Origin: Hungatella sp. UBA3147
GTDB taxonomy: Bacteria > Bacillota > Clostridia > Lachnospirales > Lachnospiraceae
Direction: 5' to 3'
DNA: 11,534 bases
Assembly (NCBI GenBank): GCA_002365025.1
Contig: DEYX01000383.1
Coordinates: forward strand, 1 to 11,534
Part shown: positions 1 to 6,446 of the stretch, piece by piece
How positions within the stretch are numbered: position 1 is the stretch's first letter
How the letters are laid out: each line of letters opens with the position of its first letter
Program-made: the position numbers and the translations under genes
Notes under the pieces: generated by a model
Told to the model about the DNA's origin: nothing
The model's database searches: none
Seen by the model: only the letters and a program-made list of their open reading frames with translations

Positions 1-1
1 C

Positions 2-751
2 AAACCGAAATTGATTGTTGCAGGTGCAAGTGCCTACGGAAGAGCCATTGATTTTAAGAGATTCCGGGAGGCTGCTGACAAGGCGGGCGCTTATCTTATG
101 GTAGATATGGCACATATTGCAGGTCTTGTTGCGGCAGGAGTTCATGAGAGCCCTATTCCTTATGCAGATGTAGTGACAACGACCACTCATAAAACTCTCC
201 GTGGACCAAGAGGCGGAATGATTTTAGCAAATCAGGAGGCTGCGGATAAATTTAACTTCAATAAGGCTATTTTCCCAGGAACACAGGGAGGTCCTTTGGA
301 GCATGTTATCGCCGGTAAGGCCGTCTGCTTTGGGGAAGCCTTAAAGCCTGAGTTTAAGACTTATCAGGAGCAGGTGGTAAAAAATGCAAAGGCTCTGGCT
401 GCTGCCCTGATCAAGCAGGGATTCAACATCCTGACAGGCGGTACAGATAATCATCTGATGCTGATTGACTTAAGAGGAATGGAGGTTACAGGAAAGGAAC
501 TGCAGAACCGCTGTGATGAGGTTTACATTACTCTGAACAAAAATGCAGTGCCAAACGATCCTAGAAGCCCGTTTGTGACTTCCGGTGTCCGCGTGGGAAC
601 TCCGGCTGTTACTTCAAGAGGTTTAAAGGAAGAAGATATGGAAAAAATCGCAGAGTGCATCTGGTTGGCTGCTATGGATTTTGATAGTAAAGCTGATTAC
701 ATTAGAGGTGAAGTAACAAAGATCTGTGATAAATATCCGCTGTATGAATAA
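2..751 (+). CDS. glyA: Serine hydroxymethyltransferase, C-terminal part (5' end outside window)
   Basis: This PLP enzyme of the cytoplasm converts serine plus tetrahydrofolate to glycine plus 5,10-methylene-tetrahydrofolate, the main entry of one-carbon units. The reading frame is open from base 2, giving 249 visible residues that end at TAA 749-751. The signature TTTTHKTLRGPRGG is present, with the PLP-binding lysine encoded at 191-193. About 185 residues follow that lysine, close to the 188 after Lys229 in the 417-residue E. coli enzyme, so the C-terminus is complete and roughly 165 N-terminal residues lie off the left edge. Other family motifs are VDMAHIAGLVAAG upstream of the lysine, FPGTQGGPLEHVIAGKA, and GVRVGTPAVTSRG near the end. 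A TTG at base 11 gives an in-frame apparent start, but coding continues upstream of it, so it is not the true start. The next gene is more than 200 bases away, so glyA ends its transcription unit here. Confidence 0.97.
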   Translation, partial: KPKLIVAGASAYGRAIDFKRFREAADKAGAYLMVDMAHIAGLVAAGVHESPIPYADVVTTTTHKTLRGPRGGMILANQEAADKFNFNKAIFPGTQGGPLEHVIAGKAVCFGEALKPEFKTYQEQVVKNAKALAAALIKQGFNILTGGTDNHLMLIDLRGMEVTGKELQNRCDEVYITLNKNAVPNDPRSPFVTSGVRVGTPAVTSRGLKEEDMEKIAECIWLAAMDFDSKADYIRGEVTKICDKYPLYE

Positions 752-761
752 AGAAATTTAA

Positions 762-866
762 AAAAAAAGGCTGCCATGTGAGAGTTTATATCGGATTTTG
801 TGCAAGAAATGGATTATTATGCTCAGTATCTGATAAGAACTCTTTCATGGCAGCCTTTTCCTATTT
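762..866. terminator. Long imperfect hairpin after glyA, probable terminator
   Basis: A perfect 14-bp inverted repeat (765-778 AAAAGGCTGCCATG and 846-859 CATGGCAGCCTTTT) encloses about 67 bases. After a 2-nt mismatch the stem resumes with AGAGTT (781-786) against AACTCT (838-843), then continues more weakly. On the plus strand the right arm runs into TTTTCCTATTTTT, which fits termination of glyA. Read on the minus strand the outer arm is followed by eight uninterrupted T residues, a better U-run. The very long apical part is unusual for a simple intrinsic terminator. Confidence 0.6.
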
Positions 867-916
867 TTAACAATTATTTAATACTCCAGCAGTAACAAAT
901 ATATTATACTATAACG

Positions 917-943
917 GGTTGAGCGTATTGGTCCTGCTCAGCC
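917..943 (+). promoter_or_regulatory. 8-bp inverted repeat in the motA leader
   Basis: GGTTGAGC (917-924) pairs with GCTCAGCC (936-943), with one G-U pair and an 11-base loop. It lies about 50 bases before the motA start and is followed by an A-rich, not T-rich, stretch, so it is not a typical terminator. It could be an operator or a hairpin near the 5' end of the motA mRNA. The role is not known. Confidence 0.3.
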
Positions 944-990
944 TAATAAATAAAATAACAACTTAATTCGGATTACACAAAGGAGAAAAT

Positions 991-1794
991 ATGGAAATAA
1001 CCACCATCCTGGGAGTTATAGTAGGCGTTGTCGCCGTTGTCGGCGCGATGATTTTTAAGCACATTGAATTTTCAGTCCTAATGAACCCAGCAGCTTTTTT
1101 TGTTATTATTGTCGGAACTGTCGCCACAATTTTGAATTCATTTCCAGGGCAGAATATTAAATCCATCGGATCGCTGTTCAGAGTTCTTTTTACAAAACAA
1201 AAAGGATCCTCTGAATCCGAAATGATTGAATTAATGTATAATCTATCAAAACAAGCCCGCTCAGAGGGGCTTTTGTCCCTGGAAGCCAAGGCAGAAGAAC
1301 TTCAAGACCCTTTTTTAAAAAAGGGCATTCGTTTGCTTGTTGACGGTGCCGGGGAAGAACTGATCGAAGAGATTTTAGAAACTGAAATTTCTGCAATGGA
1401 AAAGAGACATGAAATCAATGCCAGTATTTTTTCATCGGCAGGTACATATGCTCCGACTCTGGGTGTTTTGGGTGCAGTATTTGGTTTGATCGCTGCGATG
1501 TCATCAATTAACGATACAGAGCGAATGGCCGAAGCAATCGCTGCGGCATTTATTGCAACGATTCTTGGTATTTTCACCGGCTACGTGTTATGGAACCCAT
1601 TTGCAAAAAAGCTTAAAGTAAAAAGCCAGCAGGAAGTAATGGCGAAAGAAATTATTATAAAAGGTGTACTTTCCATGCAACATGGTGATTCCCCCTTTAT
1701 ACTTAGGGAAAAGTTACTTGCCGCTCTTCCGAAATCCAAGCAGAAAAAATTATCTGAGCAGGACCCAGCATCTGATCAGGGCAAAAAGGGATAA
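991..1794 (+). CDS. motA: Flagellar motor stator protein MotA
   Basis: MotA forms the cytoplasmic membrane ring of the stator that uses ion flow to push the flagellar rotor. The 267-residue product has the family layout: two N-terminal membrane segments (about 2-21 and 32-51), a cytoplasmic loop (about 55-145), then two more membrane segments (about 150-172 and 181-201) and a charged C-tail. The rotor-interacting charges of E. coli MotA, Arg90 and Glu98, are matched at the same numbers in the stretch ARSEGLLSLE. The two functional prolines are Pro155 (in TYAPTLGVLG) and Pro203 (in LWNPFAK). The ATG at 991 has AAGGAG (980-985) just upstream and fits the usual N-terminus. motB follows after 11 bases. 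No chemotaxis or other flagellar gene is adjacent, which is common for motAB in Bacillota. Confidence 0.96.
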   Translation: MEITTILGVIVGVVAVVGAMIFKHIEFSVLMNPAAFFVIIVGTVATILNSFPGQNIKSIGSLFRVLFTKQKGSSESEMIELMYNLSKQARSEGLLSLEAKAEELQDPFLKKGIRLLVDGAGEELIEEILETEISAMEKRHEINASIFSSAGTYAPTLGVLGAVFGLIAAMSSINDTERMAEAIAAAFIATILGIFTGYVLWNPFAKKLKVKSQQEVMAKEIIIKGVLSMQHGDSPFILREKLLAALPKSKQKKLSEQDPASDQGKKG

Positions 1795-1805
1795 GGTGAT
1801 CACGA

Positions 1806-2591
1806 ATGTCAAAAGAGAGAGAGCATGTACACCAGGAAGAAGAAGCAGGCGAAGCATGGCTTCTGCCATATTCGGATTTAATGACCCTGTTGCTGGCAGT
1901 TTTTATTGTACTTTTTGCTGTCAGTAAGATCGATTCGGAAAAAGCACAGCAGATTTCCCAACAGTTTGCAGGATCTATGATGGATAAGAACTATGCTGCC
2001 GGAGTCGCATCGGGAACTGGTTCCGGTGGAACCGGAGCACCGGCAGGCAGTCCGTTAAATATTGAAACTCAAAGCGAGCTGGAGAGCTTTTTGGGAGAGT
2101 ATGAGCTTAAAAAACTGGAACATATAAAGACCGAGCTCGACACAAAACTGCATAATCATGGTATGGATCAATCGGTATCAACCATGATTGATATGCGCGG
2201 TCTTGTAATCAGACTGAATAATGCCATATTCTTTGACTCTGGGAGTGCGGAAATTAAGAAGCAAAGTGAGGATACTTTGGTTGAAGTAGCAGGCATTCTG
2301 AATACGATTGATAATTATATACGTGTTGAGGGCCATACCGATAACGTTCCTATCAAACACAGCAACTATCCTTCTAACTGGGAATTATCTACGGCAAGAG
2401 CAGTTAATGTTGTAAAGATTTTTATTAATAAATGTAATTTTTCGCCAGACAAGCTGATTGCTGTGGGTTATGGCGAGTTTAAACCTGTGGCAGACAATAG
2501 TACACCGGAAGGAAGAGCCCAAAACAGGCGTATTGATATCATTGTCCTAAGTTCTAAATACGATAATCTGGAAGAACAGCTGGTGAAATAA
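1806..2591 (+). CDS. motB: Flagellar motor stator protein MotB
   Basis: MotB is the peptidoglycan-anchored half of the stator and carries the ion-binding aspartate. The 261-residue product has a short basic/acidic cytoplasmic start and one membrane segment (about 19-40). Asp24, in LPYSDLMTLLLAVF, corresponds to the essential Asp32 of E. coli MotB. A Gly/Thr/Ser-rich linker (about 65-85) leads to a C-terminal OmpA-like peptidoglycan-binding domain. Its motifs are FFDSGSAEI (about 142-150), VEGHTDNVP (174-182), the NWELSTARA helix (191-199), and GRAQNRRIDI (236-245), with the paired arginines that help bind peptidoglycan. A weak Shine-Dalgarno (AAGGTGAT) lies between the genes, suggesting translation coupled to motA. 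Whether the stator uses protons (MotAB) or sodium (PomAB/MotPS) cannot be settled from this sequence alone; the MotAB reading is the default. Confidence 0.95.
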   Translation: MSKEREHVHQEEEAGEAWLLPYSDLMTLLLAVFIVLFAVSKIDSEKAQQISQQFAGSMMDKNYAAGVASGTGSGGTGAPAGSPLNIETQSELESFLGEYELKKLEHIKTELDTKLHNHGMDQSVSTMIDMRGLVIRLNNAIFFDSGSAEIKKQSEDTLVEVAGILNTIDNYIRVEGHTDNVPIKHSNYPSNWELSTARAVNVVKIFINKCNFSPDKLIAVGYGEFKPVADNSTPEGRAQNRRIDIIVLSSKYDNLEEQLVK

Positions 2592-2617
2592 GGATGTAAT
2601 TTATTACCCATATTATG

Positions 2618-2654
2618 AAAAAACTGCGCGGCATAAAAGCCGCGCAGTTTTTTT
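2618..2654. terminator. Bidirectional intrinsic terminator between motB and the DUF1540 gene
   Basis: CTGCGCGGC (2624-2632) pairs perfectly with GCCGCGCAG (2639-2647) around the loop ATAAAA, flanked by six A residues on the left and seven T residues on the right. The A/T flanks make it work in both directions, which fits its place between two convergent genes. Confidence 0.93.
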
Positions 2655-2676
2655 AGGAGGAAATTAAATTTTGCTG

Positions 2677-2847
2677 TTAAGCCTGGTTCTTGAAAGATTC
2701 GCAGTCAGTGCATTCCTTCTTTGTAGGATTCTGTTCATGAGTTCCTACCTTAATTTTCTCCAGCGTGCAATAATCTTCGCTTTTTGCATGATAAGCGCAA
2801 TTATCGATGGAGCATTGGATACATTCGTTCTTTCCGTTTACTAACAT
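2677..2847 (-). CDS. Small six-cysteine DUF1540 protein
   Basis: The minus strand encodes 56 residues from ATG (bases 2847-2845) to TAA (2679-2677), preceded by a perfect AAGGAGG (2861-2855) eight bases upstream of the start. The product begins MLVNGKNECIQCSIDNC and has six cysteines at 9, 12, 17, 27, 46 and 49. The spacing CxxC-x4-C-x9-C-x18-CxxC fits the DUF1540 family of small clostridial proteins. The cysteines suggest metal (zinc or iron) binding, but no function is established for the family that I can name. There is no signal peptide or membrane segment, so it is cytoplasmic. It is convergent with motB, sharing the terminator at 2618-2654, and divergent from the NCS2 permease. No other gene is near enough to be co-transcribed. 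Confidence 0.88.
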   Translation of the reverse strand: MLVNGKNECIQCSIDNCAYHAKSEDYCTLEKIKVGTHEQNPTKKECTDCESFKNQA

Positions 2848-2891
2848 GGGTAAACCTCCTTGATTGATTATTACATCTATATTGTGGTCAG

Positions 2892-2903
2892 ATTCAGCTG
2901 AAT
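2892..2903. promoter_or_regulatory. 12-bp perfect palindrome between divergent genes
   Basis: ATTCAGCTGAAT is its own reverse complement. It lies between the divergent DUF1540 and permease starts, about 45 bases from the DUF1540 start codon and 65 bases upstream of the permease -35 box. It could be an operator; a single palindrome of this length can also occur by chance. Confidence 0.25.
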
Positions 2904-2967
2904 TATTATGGCAATTTTTTCTTAGGAAGGCCTGTGTTATATTTCTGTTAAACTAAAAGTTTTTTTG

Positions 2968-2996
2968 TTGACCAAAAAAATTTTTTGTGTTATTCT
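2968..2996 (+). promoter_or_regulatory. Sigma-A promoter of the NCS2 permease gene
   Basis: TTGACC (2968-2973) and TATTCT (2991-2996) are separated by exactly 17 bases, a near-consensus vegetative promoter. The spacer is unusual in starting with seven A followed by six T. Transcription would start near 3003, leaving a leader of about 50 bases, too short for a purine riboswitch. This promoter also argues against any start codon upstream of 3052. Confidence 0.75.
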
Positions 2997-3051
2997 CTTT
3001 TTCGTCAAAACAGCACAAAATTCGCTGTCAACTAACTATGGAGGTGTAGTA

Positions 3052-4431
3052 ATGGATAATTCAAAGCAATATGATCTTATTTACCAACTGGACGGCAGAC
3101 CACCGTTAAAAGTTGCGGTTCCCCTTGGTCTTCAGCATGTTATGGCAATGTTTGTTGGTAATCTGGCTCCAATCTTTATCCTGACCGGCGCTATGAGCAC
3201 ACAGGATGCACCATTTCCTCCGGAATTACGGATTATGATGATTCAGTGCGCCATGTTTGTATCCGGACTTGCCACACTTCTTCAGCTTTATCCGCTGAAA
3301 TTGGGAATCATTCAGGTAGGAGCACGCCTTCCTATCGTTATGGGAACAGCATTTGCATTCGTACCAACCATGCAGGGGCTTGGGGCAAAGTTGCTGGCTG
3401 AACAGGTCGCTCCGGTTGAAGCTATGGGTTACGTATTGGGTGGTGTAATCGCAGGAAGCTTAATCGAGCTGATCATGGGTATTTTCTTAAAGCCGCTGAA
3501 AAGATTTTTCCCGCCGCTGGTAGTTGGTGCAGTTCTTATTACCATTGGTATTAAGCTGCTTACGACGGGGGCTACATACTTTGTAGGCGGTGCAGGCGCA
3601 AAGGATATCGGTGCAGGAAAGTACTGGCTGGTTGGCGGCATCGTGCTGCTGGTCATTGTTCTGCTCAACCGTTTTGCAACCGGTATGTTAAAGGCGACTG
3701 CAATTTTAATTGGTATCGTCGTCGGCTATGTCGTGGCTGCTTTTTCAGGAATGGTGAATTTTGATACTGTTACCAGTGCAGCATGGTTCAGCGTTCCGAT
3801 GCCATTTATGATCAAGCCGCTGTTCCGTTCCGACATCATTTTCCCGTTCTTTGCAGTATACGTGGTTGCAGGTCTTGAGACCATGGGCAATGCAAATGGT
3901 ATCACCATTTCCGCTTTTGGACGCGAAGCGACTGCAGAAGAGATTTCCGGCGGAATTATATCTGATGCTGTAAGCTGTGCATTTGCAGGTGTCTTCAATG
4001 TTCTTCCAAACACAGCGTTCGGCCAGAACGTGGGTATCATTGCAATGACTAAGGTTATTAACCGGTTCTGTATTGCCATCGGCGCCATAGTTCTGATCAT
4101 TGCAGGCCTGTTCCCTAAAATCGGCGCGATTTTCAATGCAATGCCTAACTGCGTTATGGGTGGAGCGGTAATCACTGTTTTCGCCATGATTTTCTTAAAT
4201 GGTGTGAAGATGGTATTAAAGGAAGGCTTAGATGACATAAACAGCCTGATCCTTGCCATTACGCTCGGCCTTGGCTTTGGTGTGGGTAATTTAGCCGATT
4301 CAGTGAAGGAAAACTTCCCTGCTGCTCTTCGTTTTATCTTTGCGGAGCCAGTGGCTGCAGTCTGTATCGTAAGTGTTCTGGCTTGCATCTTTTTAAGACC
4401 GCAGGAATCCAAAAAAACTACAGAGAAATAA
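3052..4431 (+). CDS. NCS2-family (NAT) purine permease, probably xanthine/uric acid type
   Basis: This secondary transporter of the nucleobase:cation symporter-2 family brings a nucleobase into the cell with protons or sodium. The product has 459 residues, about the usual family length, with 12-14 hydrophobic segments. The first-helix QH motif is at Gln28-His29 (GLQHVMAMF). The helix-8 acidic residue is Glu276 (AGLETMGN). The NAT signature QNVGIIAMTK is at 325-334 and matches [Q/E/P]NxGxxxxT[R/K/G]; the opening Gln-Asn is typical of purine rather than uracil carriers. The ATG at 3052 is chosen because GGAGGTG (3040-3046) is well placed before it. A TTG at 2965 would give 29 extra residues, but it lies upstream of the -35 box of the promoter. 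A xanthine-dehydrogenase-type operon follows one gene downstream, which supports xanthine or a related purine as substrate; this is inference. PbuX- or UraA-like specificity cannot be excluded. Confidence 0.92.
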   Translation: MDNSKQYDLIYQLDGRPPLKVAVPLGLQHVMAMFVGNLAPIFILTGAMSTQDAPFPPELRIMMIQCAMFVSGLATLLQLYPLKLGIIQVGARLPIVMGTAFAFVPTMQGLGAKLLAEQVAPVEAMGYVLGGVIAGSLIELIMGIFLKPLKRFFPPLVVGAVLITIGIKLLTTGATYFVGGAGAKDIGAGKYWLVGGIVLLVIVLLNRFATGMLKATAILIGIVVGYVVAAFSGMVNFDTVTSAAWFSVPMPFMIKPLFRSDIIFPFFAVYVVAGLETMGNANGITISAFGREATAEEISGGIISDAVSCAFAGVFNVLPNTAFGQNVGIIAMTKVINRFCIAIGAIVLIIAGLFPKIGAIFNAMPNCVMGGAVITVFAMIFLNGVKMVLKEGLDDINSLILAITLGLGFGVGNLADSVKENFPAALRFIFAEPVAAVCIVSVLACIFLRPQESKKTTEK

Positions 4432-4458
4432 GCTGTATTCCAGCAATTGTTATATATG

Positions 4459-4502
4459 GAAAAAGCCCTGTCCGGCTGATGAGCCGGCCGGGGCTTTTTC
4501 TG
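4459..4502 (+). terminator. Intrinsic terminator of the permease gene
   Basis: GAAAAAGCCC (4459-4468) pairs with GGGCTTTTTC (4491-4500). The stem continues inward through a G-U pair, a G-C pair and one mismatch to CCGGCT/AGCCGG around the loop GATG. The right arm ends in five T residues, then C and T. Confidence 0.92.
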
Positions 4503-4522
4503 TTTATAGATCATACACACTG

Positions 4523-4551
4523 TTGGAGCCGGTAGGGAGATGTGATATACT
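4523..4551 (+). promoter_or_regulatory. Sigma-A promoter with extended -10 before the SDR gene
   Basis: TTGGAG (4523-4528) and TATACT (4546-4551) are 17 bases apart, and TG at 4543-4544 gives an extended -10 element. It begins about 20 bases after the permease terminator, so the SDR gene is its own transcription unit with a leader of roughly 15 bases. Confidence 0.72.
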
Positions 4552-4573
4552 GTTAAAAAAGGGAGGGATAAGG

Positions 4574-5476
4574 ATGAAGAAAAAAATCATGATCACAGGA
4601 TCCGGGGGCTTTCTTGGAGGAAGAATTGCTGCATATTATGAAAGAGATTATGATGTAATCTGTATGGGTCACAGGAACTTAGATATTACGGATGAAGAGG
4701 CGGTAGGGGAATATATAAAGGATCATAATCCCGATGCAGTGATCCATTGCGCTGCAATATCAAACACCAGGGTATGTGAAGAGAACCGGTTTCTTTCTGA
4801 GGCGGTGAACTTAAGGGGATCCGTTAACATGGCCAAAGCATGCAGGGAAAATGGCAGCAGGCTTCTCTTTATGAGCTCGGATCAGATTTATGGAGGCAGC
4901 AGACAAAAAGGACCGAATAAAGAAACGGATGAGGTTCCTCTTATTAATGTTTACGGAGCCCACAAAAAGCAGGCGGAGGATGAGATTCTGGAGATTTTGC
5001 CTGAGGGTATCTGTCTTCGACTTTCATGGATGTATGATTTCCCGGTCCGAGGCCTTAAAAGCAACTCAAACCTACTTACCAATCTGTTAAGATCCATGGT
5101 TCAGAACCGCCCCATAAGGCTTTCAGTTTCCGATTACCGAGGCATCACCTGGGTACAGGAGGTTGTGAAAAATATAGAGCCGGCCATGGACCTGCCTGGC
5201 GGAATTTATAATTTTGGCAGTGAAAGTAATCTTTCCGCTTATGAAATAGGAAGCGGAGTCTTTCAGATGCTTGATAAAAACGGGAACAGGGAGAATTTTG
5301 TGATCCCGGATGAAACAGGGGCCGGGGACAATCCCAGAAACTTAACCATGGATATGGGAAAACTTAAGGCTCATGGGATCAGGTTTTCTGAAACAGTGGA
5401 AGGGTTTTCCAAGTGCCTTGAAGCCAGTCCTGAATATGTTTATGCCTTGATAGGAGAATCTATTGTCGATTTTTGA
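4574..5476 (+). CDS. RmlD-like NAD(P)-dependent sugar epimerase/reductase (extended SDR)
   Basis: A 300-residue cytoplasmic oxidoreductase of the extended short-chain dehydrogenase family, nearest in layout to dTDP-4-dehydrorhamnose reductase (RmlD) and NAD-dependent epimerases. The N-terminal Rossmann motif is TGSGGFLGG (8-16; Gly9, Gly12, Gly15 of GxxGxxG). The acidic stretch LDITD (36-40) and the VIHCAA strand (56-61) follow. The catalytic Ser region is MSSDQIYGG (100-108) and the YxxxK pair is Tyr127/Lys131. PGGIYNFGSE (208-217) is typical of the C-terminal substrate part. The length matches RmlD (about 285-300). The ATG at 4574 is chosen because GGGAGGG (about 4560-4566) precedes it and the glycine motif then starts at residue 8, as usual. 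The open frame extends to 4523, but that start would overlap the promoter. There is no sugar-biosynthesis neighbour, so the substrate is unknown; an RNA or purine connection is not suggested by its sequence. Confidence 0.85.
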   Translation: MKKKIMITGSGGFLGGRIAAYYERDYDVICMGHRNLDITDEEAVGEYIKDHNPDAVIHCAAISNTRVCEENRFLSEAVNLRGSVNMAKACRENGSRLLFMSSDQIYGGSRQKGPNKETDEVPLINVYGAHKKQAEDEILEILPEGICLRLSWMYDFPVRGLKSNSNLLTNLLRSMVQNRPIRLSVSDYRGITWVQEVVKNIEPAMDLPGGIYNFGSESNLSAYEIGSGVFQMLDKNGNRENFVIPDETGAGDNPRNLTMDMGKLKAHGIRFSETVEGFSKCLEASPEYVYALIGESIVDF

Positions 5477-5504
5477 CGAATTTAATAAAAAACCCTGAAA
5501 GCCA

Positions 5505-5534
5505 TTGTCAAAACCGGAAGGAGTATGATATACT
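5505..5534 (+). promoter_or_regulatory. Candidate promoter of the molybdenum hydroxylase operon, overlapping a hairpin
   Basis: TTGTCA (5505-5510) and TATACT (5529-5534) are 18 bases apart, with TG at 5526-5527 as an extended -10. The whole spacer and -10 lie inside the 5510-5546 dyad, so the same bases may serve as terminator for the gene before and promoter (or operator) for the operon after. Another -10-like box, TACAAT (5559-5564), lacks a good -35. The leader to the first gene would be about 130 bases. Confidence 0.5.
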
Positions 5535-5548
5535 CTTTTCGGTTTTTC
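5510..5548 (+). terminator. 17-bp hairpin terminator of the SDR gene
   Basis: The left arm 5510-5526 (AAAACCGGAAGGAGTAT) pairs along its whole length with 5530-5546 (ATACTCTTTTCGGTTTT). There are two G-U pairs, the loop is GAT, and five T residues close the structure. It lies 33 bases after the SDR stop. The hairpin overlaps the candidate promoter at 5505-5534. Confidence 0.8.
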
Positions 5549-5669
5549 TAATATATAGTACAATATTTATAAGTTGAAATAATAAATAAAATAGTGTTTT
5601 ACTGATAGGTGAGGAAAAAAGAGGCCGGCAGACAACGATGAAAGCTTGGGAGCCAGGAGGACAGTTCGA

Positions 5670-6446
5670 ATGATTCGATTTAAAAATTATGTAAAAGCAG
5701 AAAACCTGGAGGAGGCCTTTGCGCTGAATCAGAAGAAGAGCAGTGTCATAGGCGGAGGCATGATGTGGCTGAAGGTACAAAACCGGGTGCGGATGACTCT
5801 GGTGGACTTATCCGGATTAGGGTTTGATGGGATTGAGGAAAGGGAAGACGAGTTTTCTATCGGTGCCATGTGTACCCTGCGCCAGCTGGAAACCCATGAA
5901 GGACTGAACGCATGCTTTAACGGCGTTTTTAAAGAGTGCACCCGCTCGATTGTCGGAGTTCAGTTCCGCAACGGAGCGACCATAGGAGGAAGCGTGTTCG
6001 GCCGGTTTGGATTTTCTGATATCATTACCTGCCTTCTGGCCCTTGATACTTATGTGGAGCTGTACAAGGGAGGTCTGGTTCCTATGGAAGAATTTTGCCG
6101 GATGAAGAGCGACAGGGATATCCTGGTCCGTATCCATATAAAAAAGGATGGAAGAAAAGCAGCCTATGCTTCCCAGCGCATATCAAAGACGGATTTTCCT
6201 GTGATCGCCTGCTGTGCGGCCAGAAAGGCTGGAAAGCTCTATGTCTCGGTCGGAGCAAGGCCGGTAAAGGCGGAGCTGGTTGTGCTTGATGAAAACCAGG
6301 TTTGTCTTAAGGAAGAACTTGCGAAAATAGCATCAGAAGGCTTTACCTACGGTACCAACATGAGGGGAAGCGGGGCTTATCGGAAGCATTTGGCTGAAAT
6401 ATATATAAAAAGGCTTTTAGAAGCGCTGGAACAGGAGGAACGGTAA
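5670..6446 (+). CDS. FAD-binding subunit of a xanthine-dehydrogenase-family molybdenum hydroxylase
   Basis: This is the medium subunit that passes electrons from the 2Fe-2S clusters to FAD. The 258 residues align in layout with CoxM/XdhB-type FAD subunits but are shorter than the usual 280-300. They are close in size to the E. coli YgfM type. The first FAD loop is VIGGGMMWLK (26-35) where most relatives have AGGT(D/N). The second is QFRNGATIGGSVFGRFGFSD (98-117), related to RNxATIGGNxxxxxPxxD but with Ser for Asn and no proline. Near the end, MRGSGAYRKHLAEIYIKRLL (231-250) is the usual C-terminal RGSxxYR motif. The ATG at 5670 has AGGAGG (5655-5660) nine bases upstream. Translation in the same frame from 5646 would add eight residues before that site. 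It is the first of three genes and its TAA directly abuts the next ATG. FAD binding is inferred; the altered loops leave some doubt. Confidence 0.88.
   Translation: MIRFKNYVKAENLEEAFALNQKKSSVIGGGMMWLKVQNRVRMTLVDLSGLGFDGIEEREDEFSIGAMCTLRQLETHEGLNACFNGVFKECTRSIVGVQFRNGATIGGSVFGRFGFSDIITCLLALDTYVELYKGGLVPMEEFCRMKSDRDILVRIHIKKDGRKAAYASQRISKTDFPVIACCAARKAGKLYVSVGARPVKAELVVLDENQVCLKEELAKIASEGFTYGTNMRGSGAYRKHLAEIYIKRLLEALEQEER

Larger units (their letters stand above)
752..990. other. Intergenic region between glyA and motA, no gene seen
   Basis: These 239 bases hold the long hairpin at 762-866, an AT-rich stretch (about 867-915), an 8-bp dyad at 917-943, and the motA ribosome binding site. I found no convincing protein-coding frame. 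I also found no convincing sigma-A or flagellar sigma-D (TAAA...CCGATA) promoter for motA. TATACT at 905-910 is an acceptable -10 but has no good -35 at the right distance. Confidence 0.6.

Noticed and set aside
2965..3051. TTG start giving the permease a 29-residue N-terminal extension
   Set aside because: The TTG lies upstream of the -35 box of the likely promoter. The extension does not resemble an NCS2 N-terminus, and the ATG at 3052 has its own Shine-Dalgarno.
2860..3051. Purine riboswitch ahead of the permease
   Set aside because: The region has none of the conserved purine-aptamer core, and the leader after the mapped-by-eye promoter is only about 50 bases.
3726..4520. 264-codon minus-strand open frame opposite the permease
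   Set aside because: It covers the permease and its terminator hairpin. Its translation is low-complexity shadow sequence with no family features.
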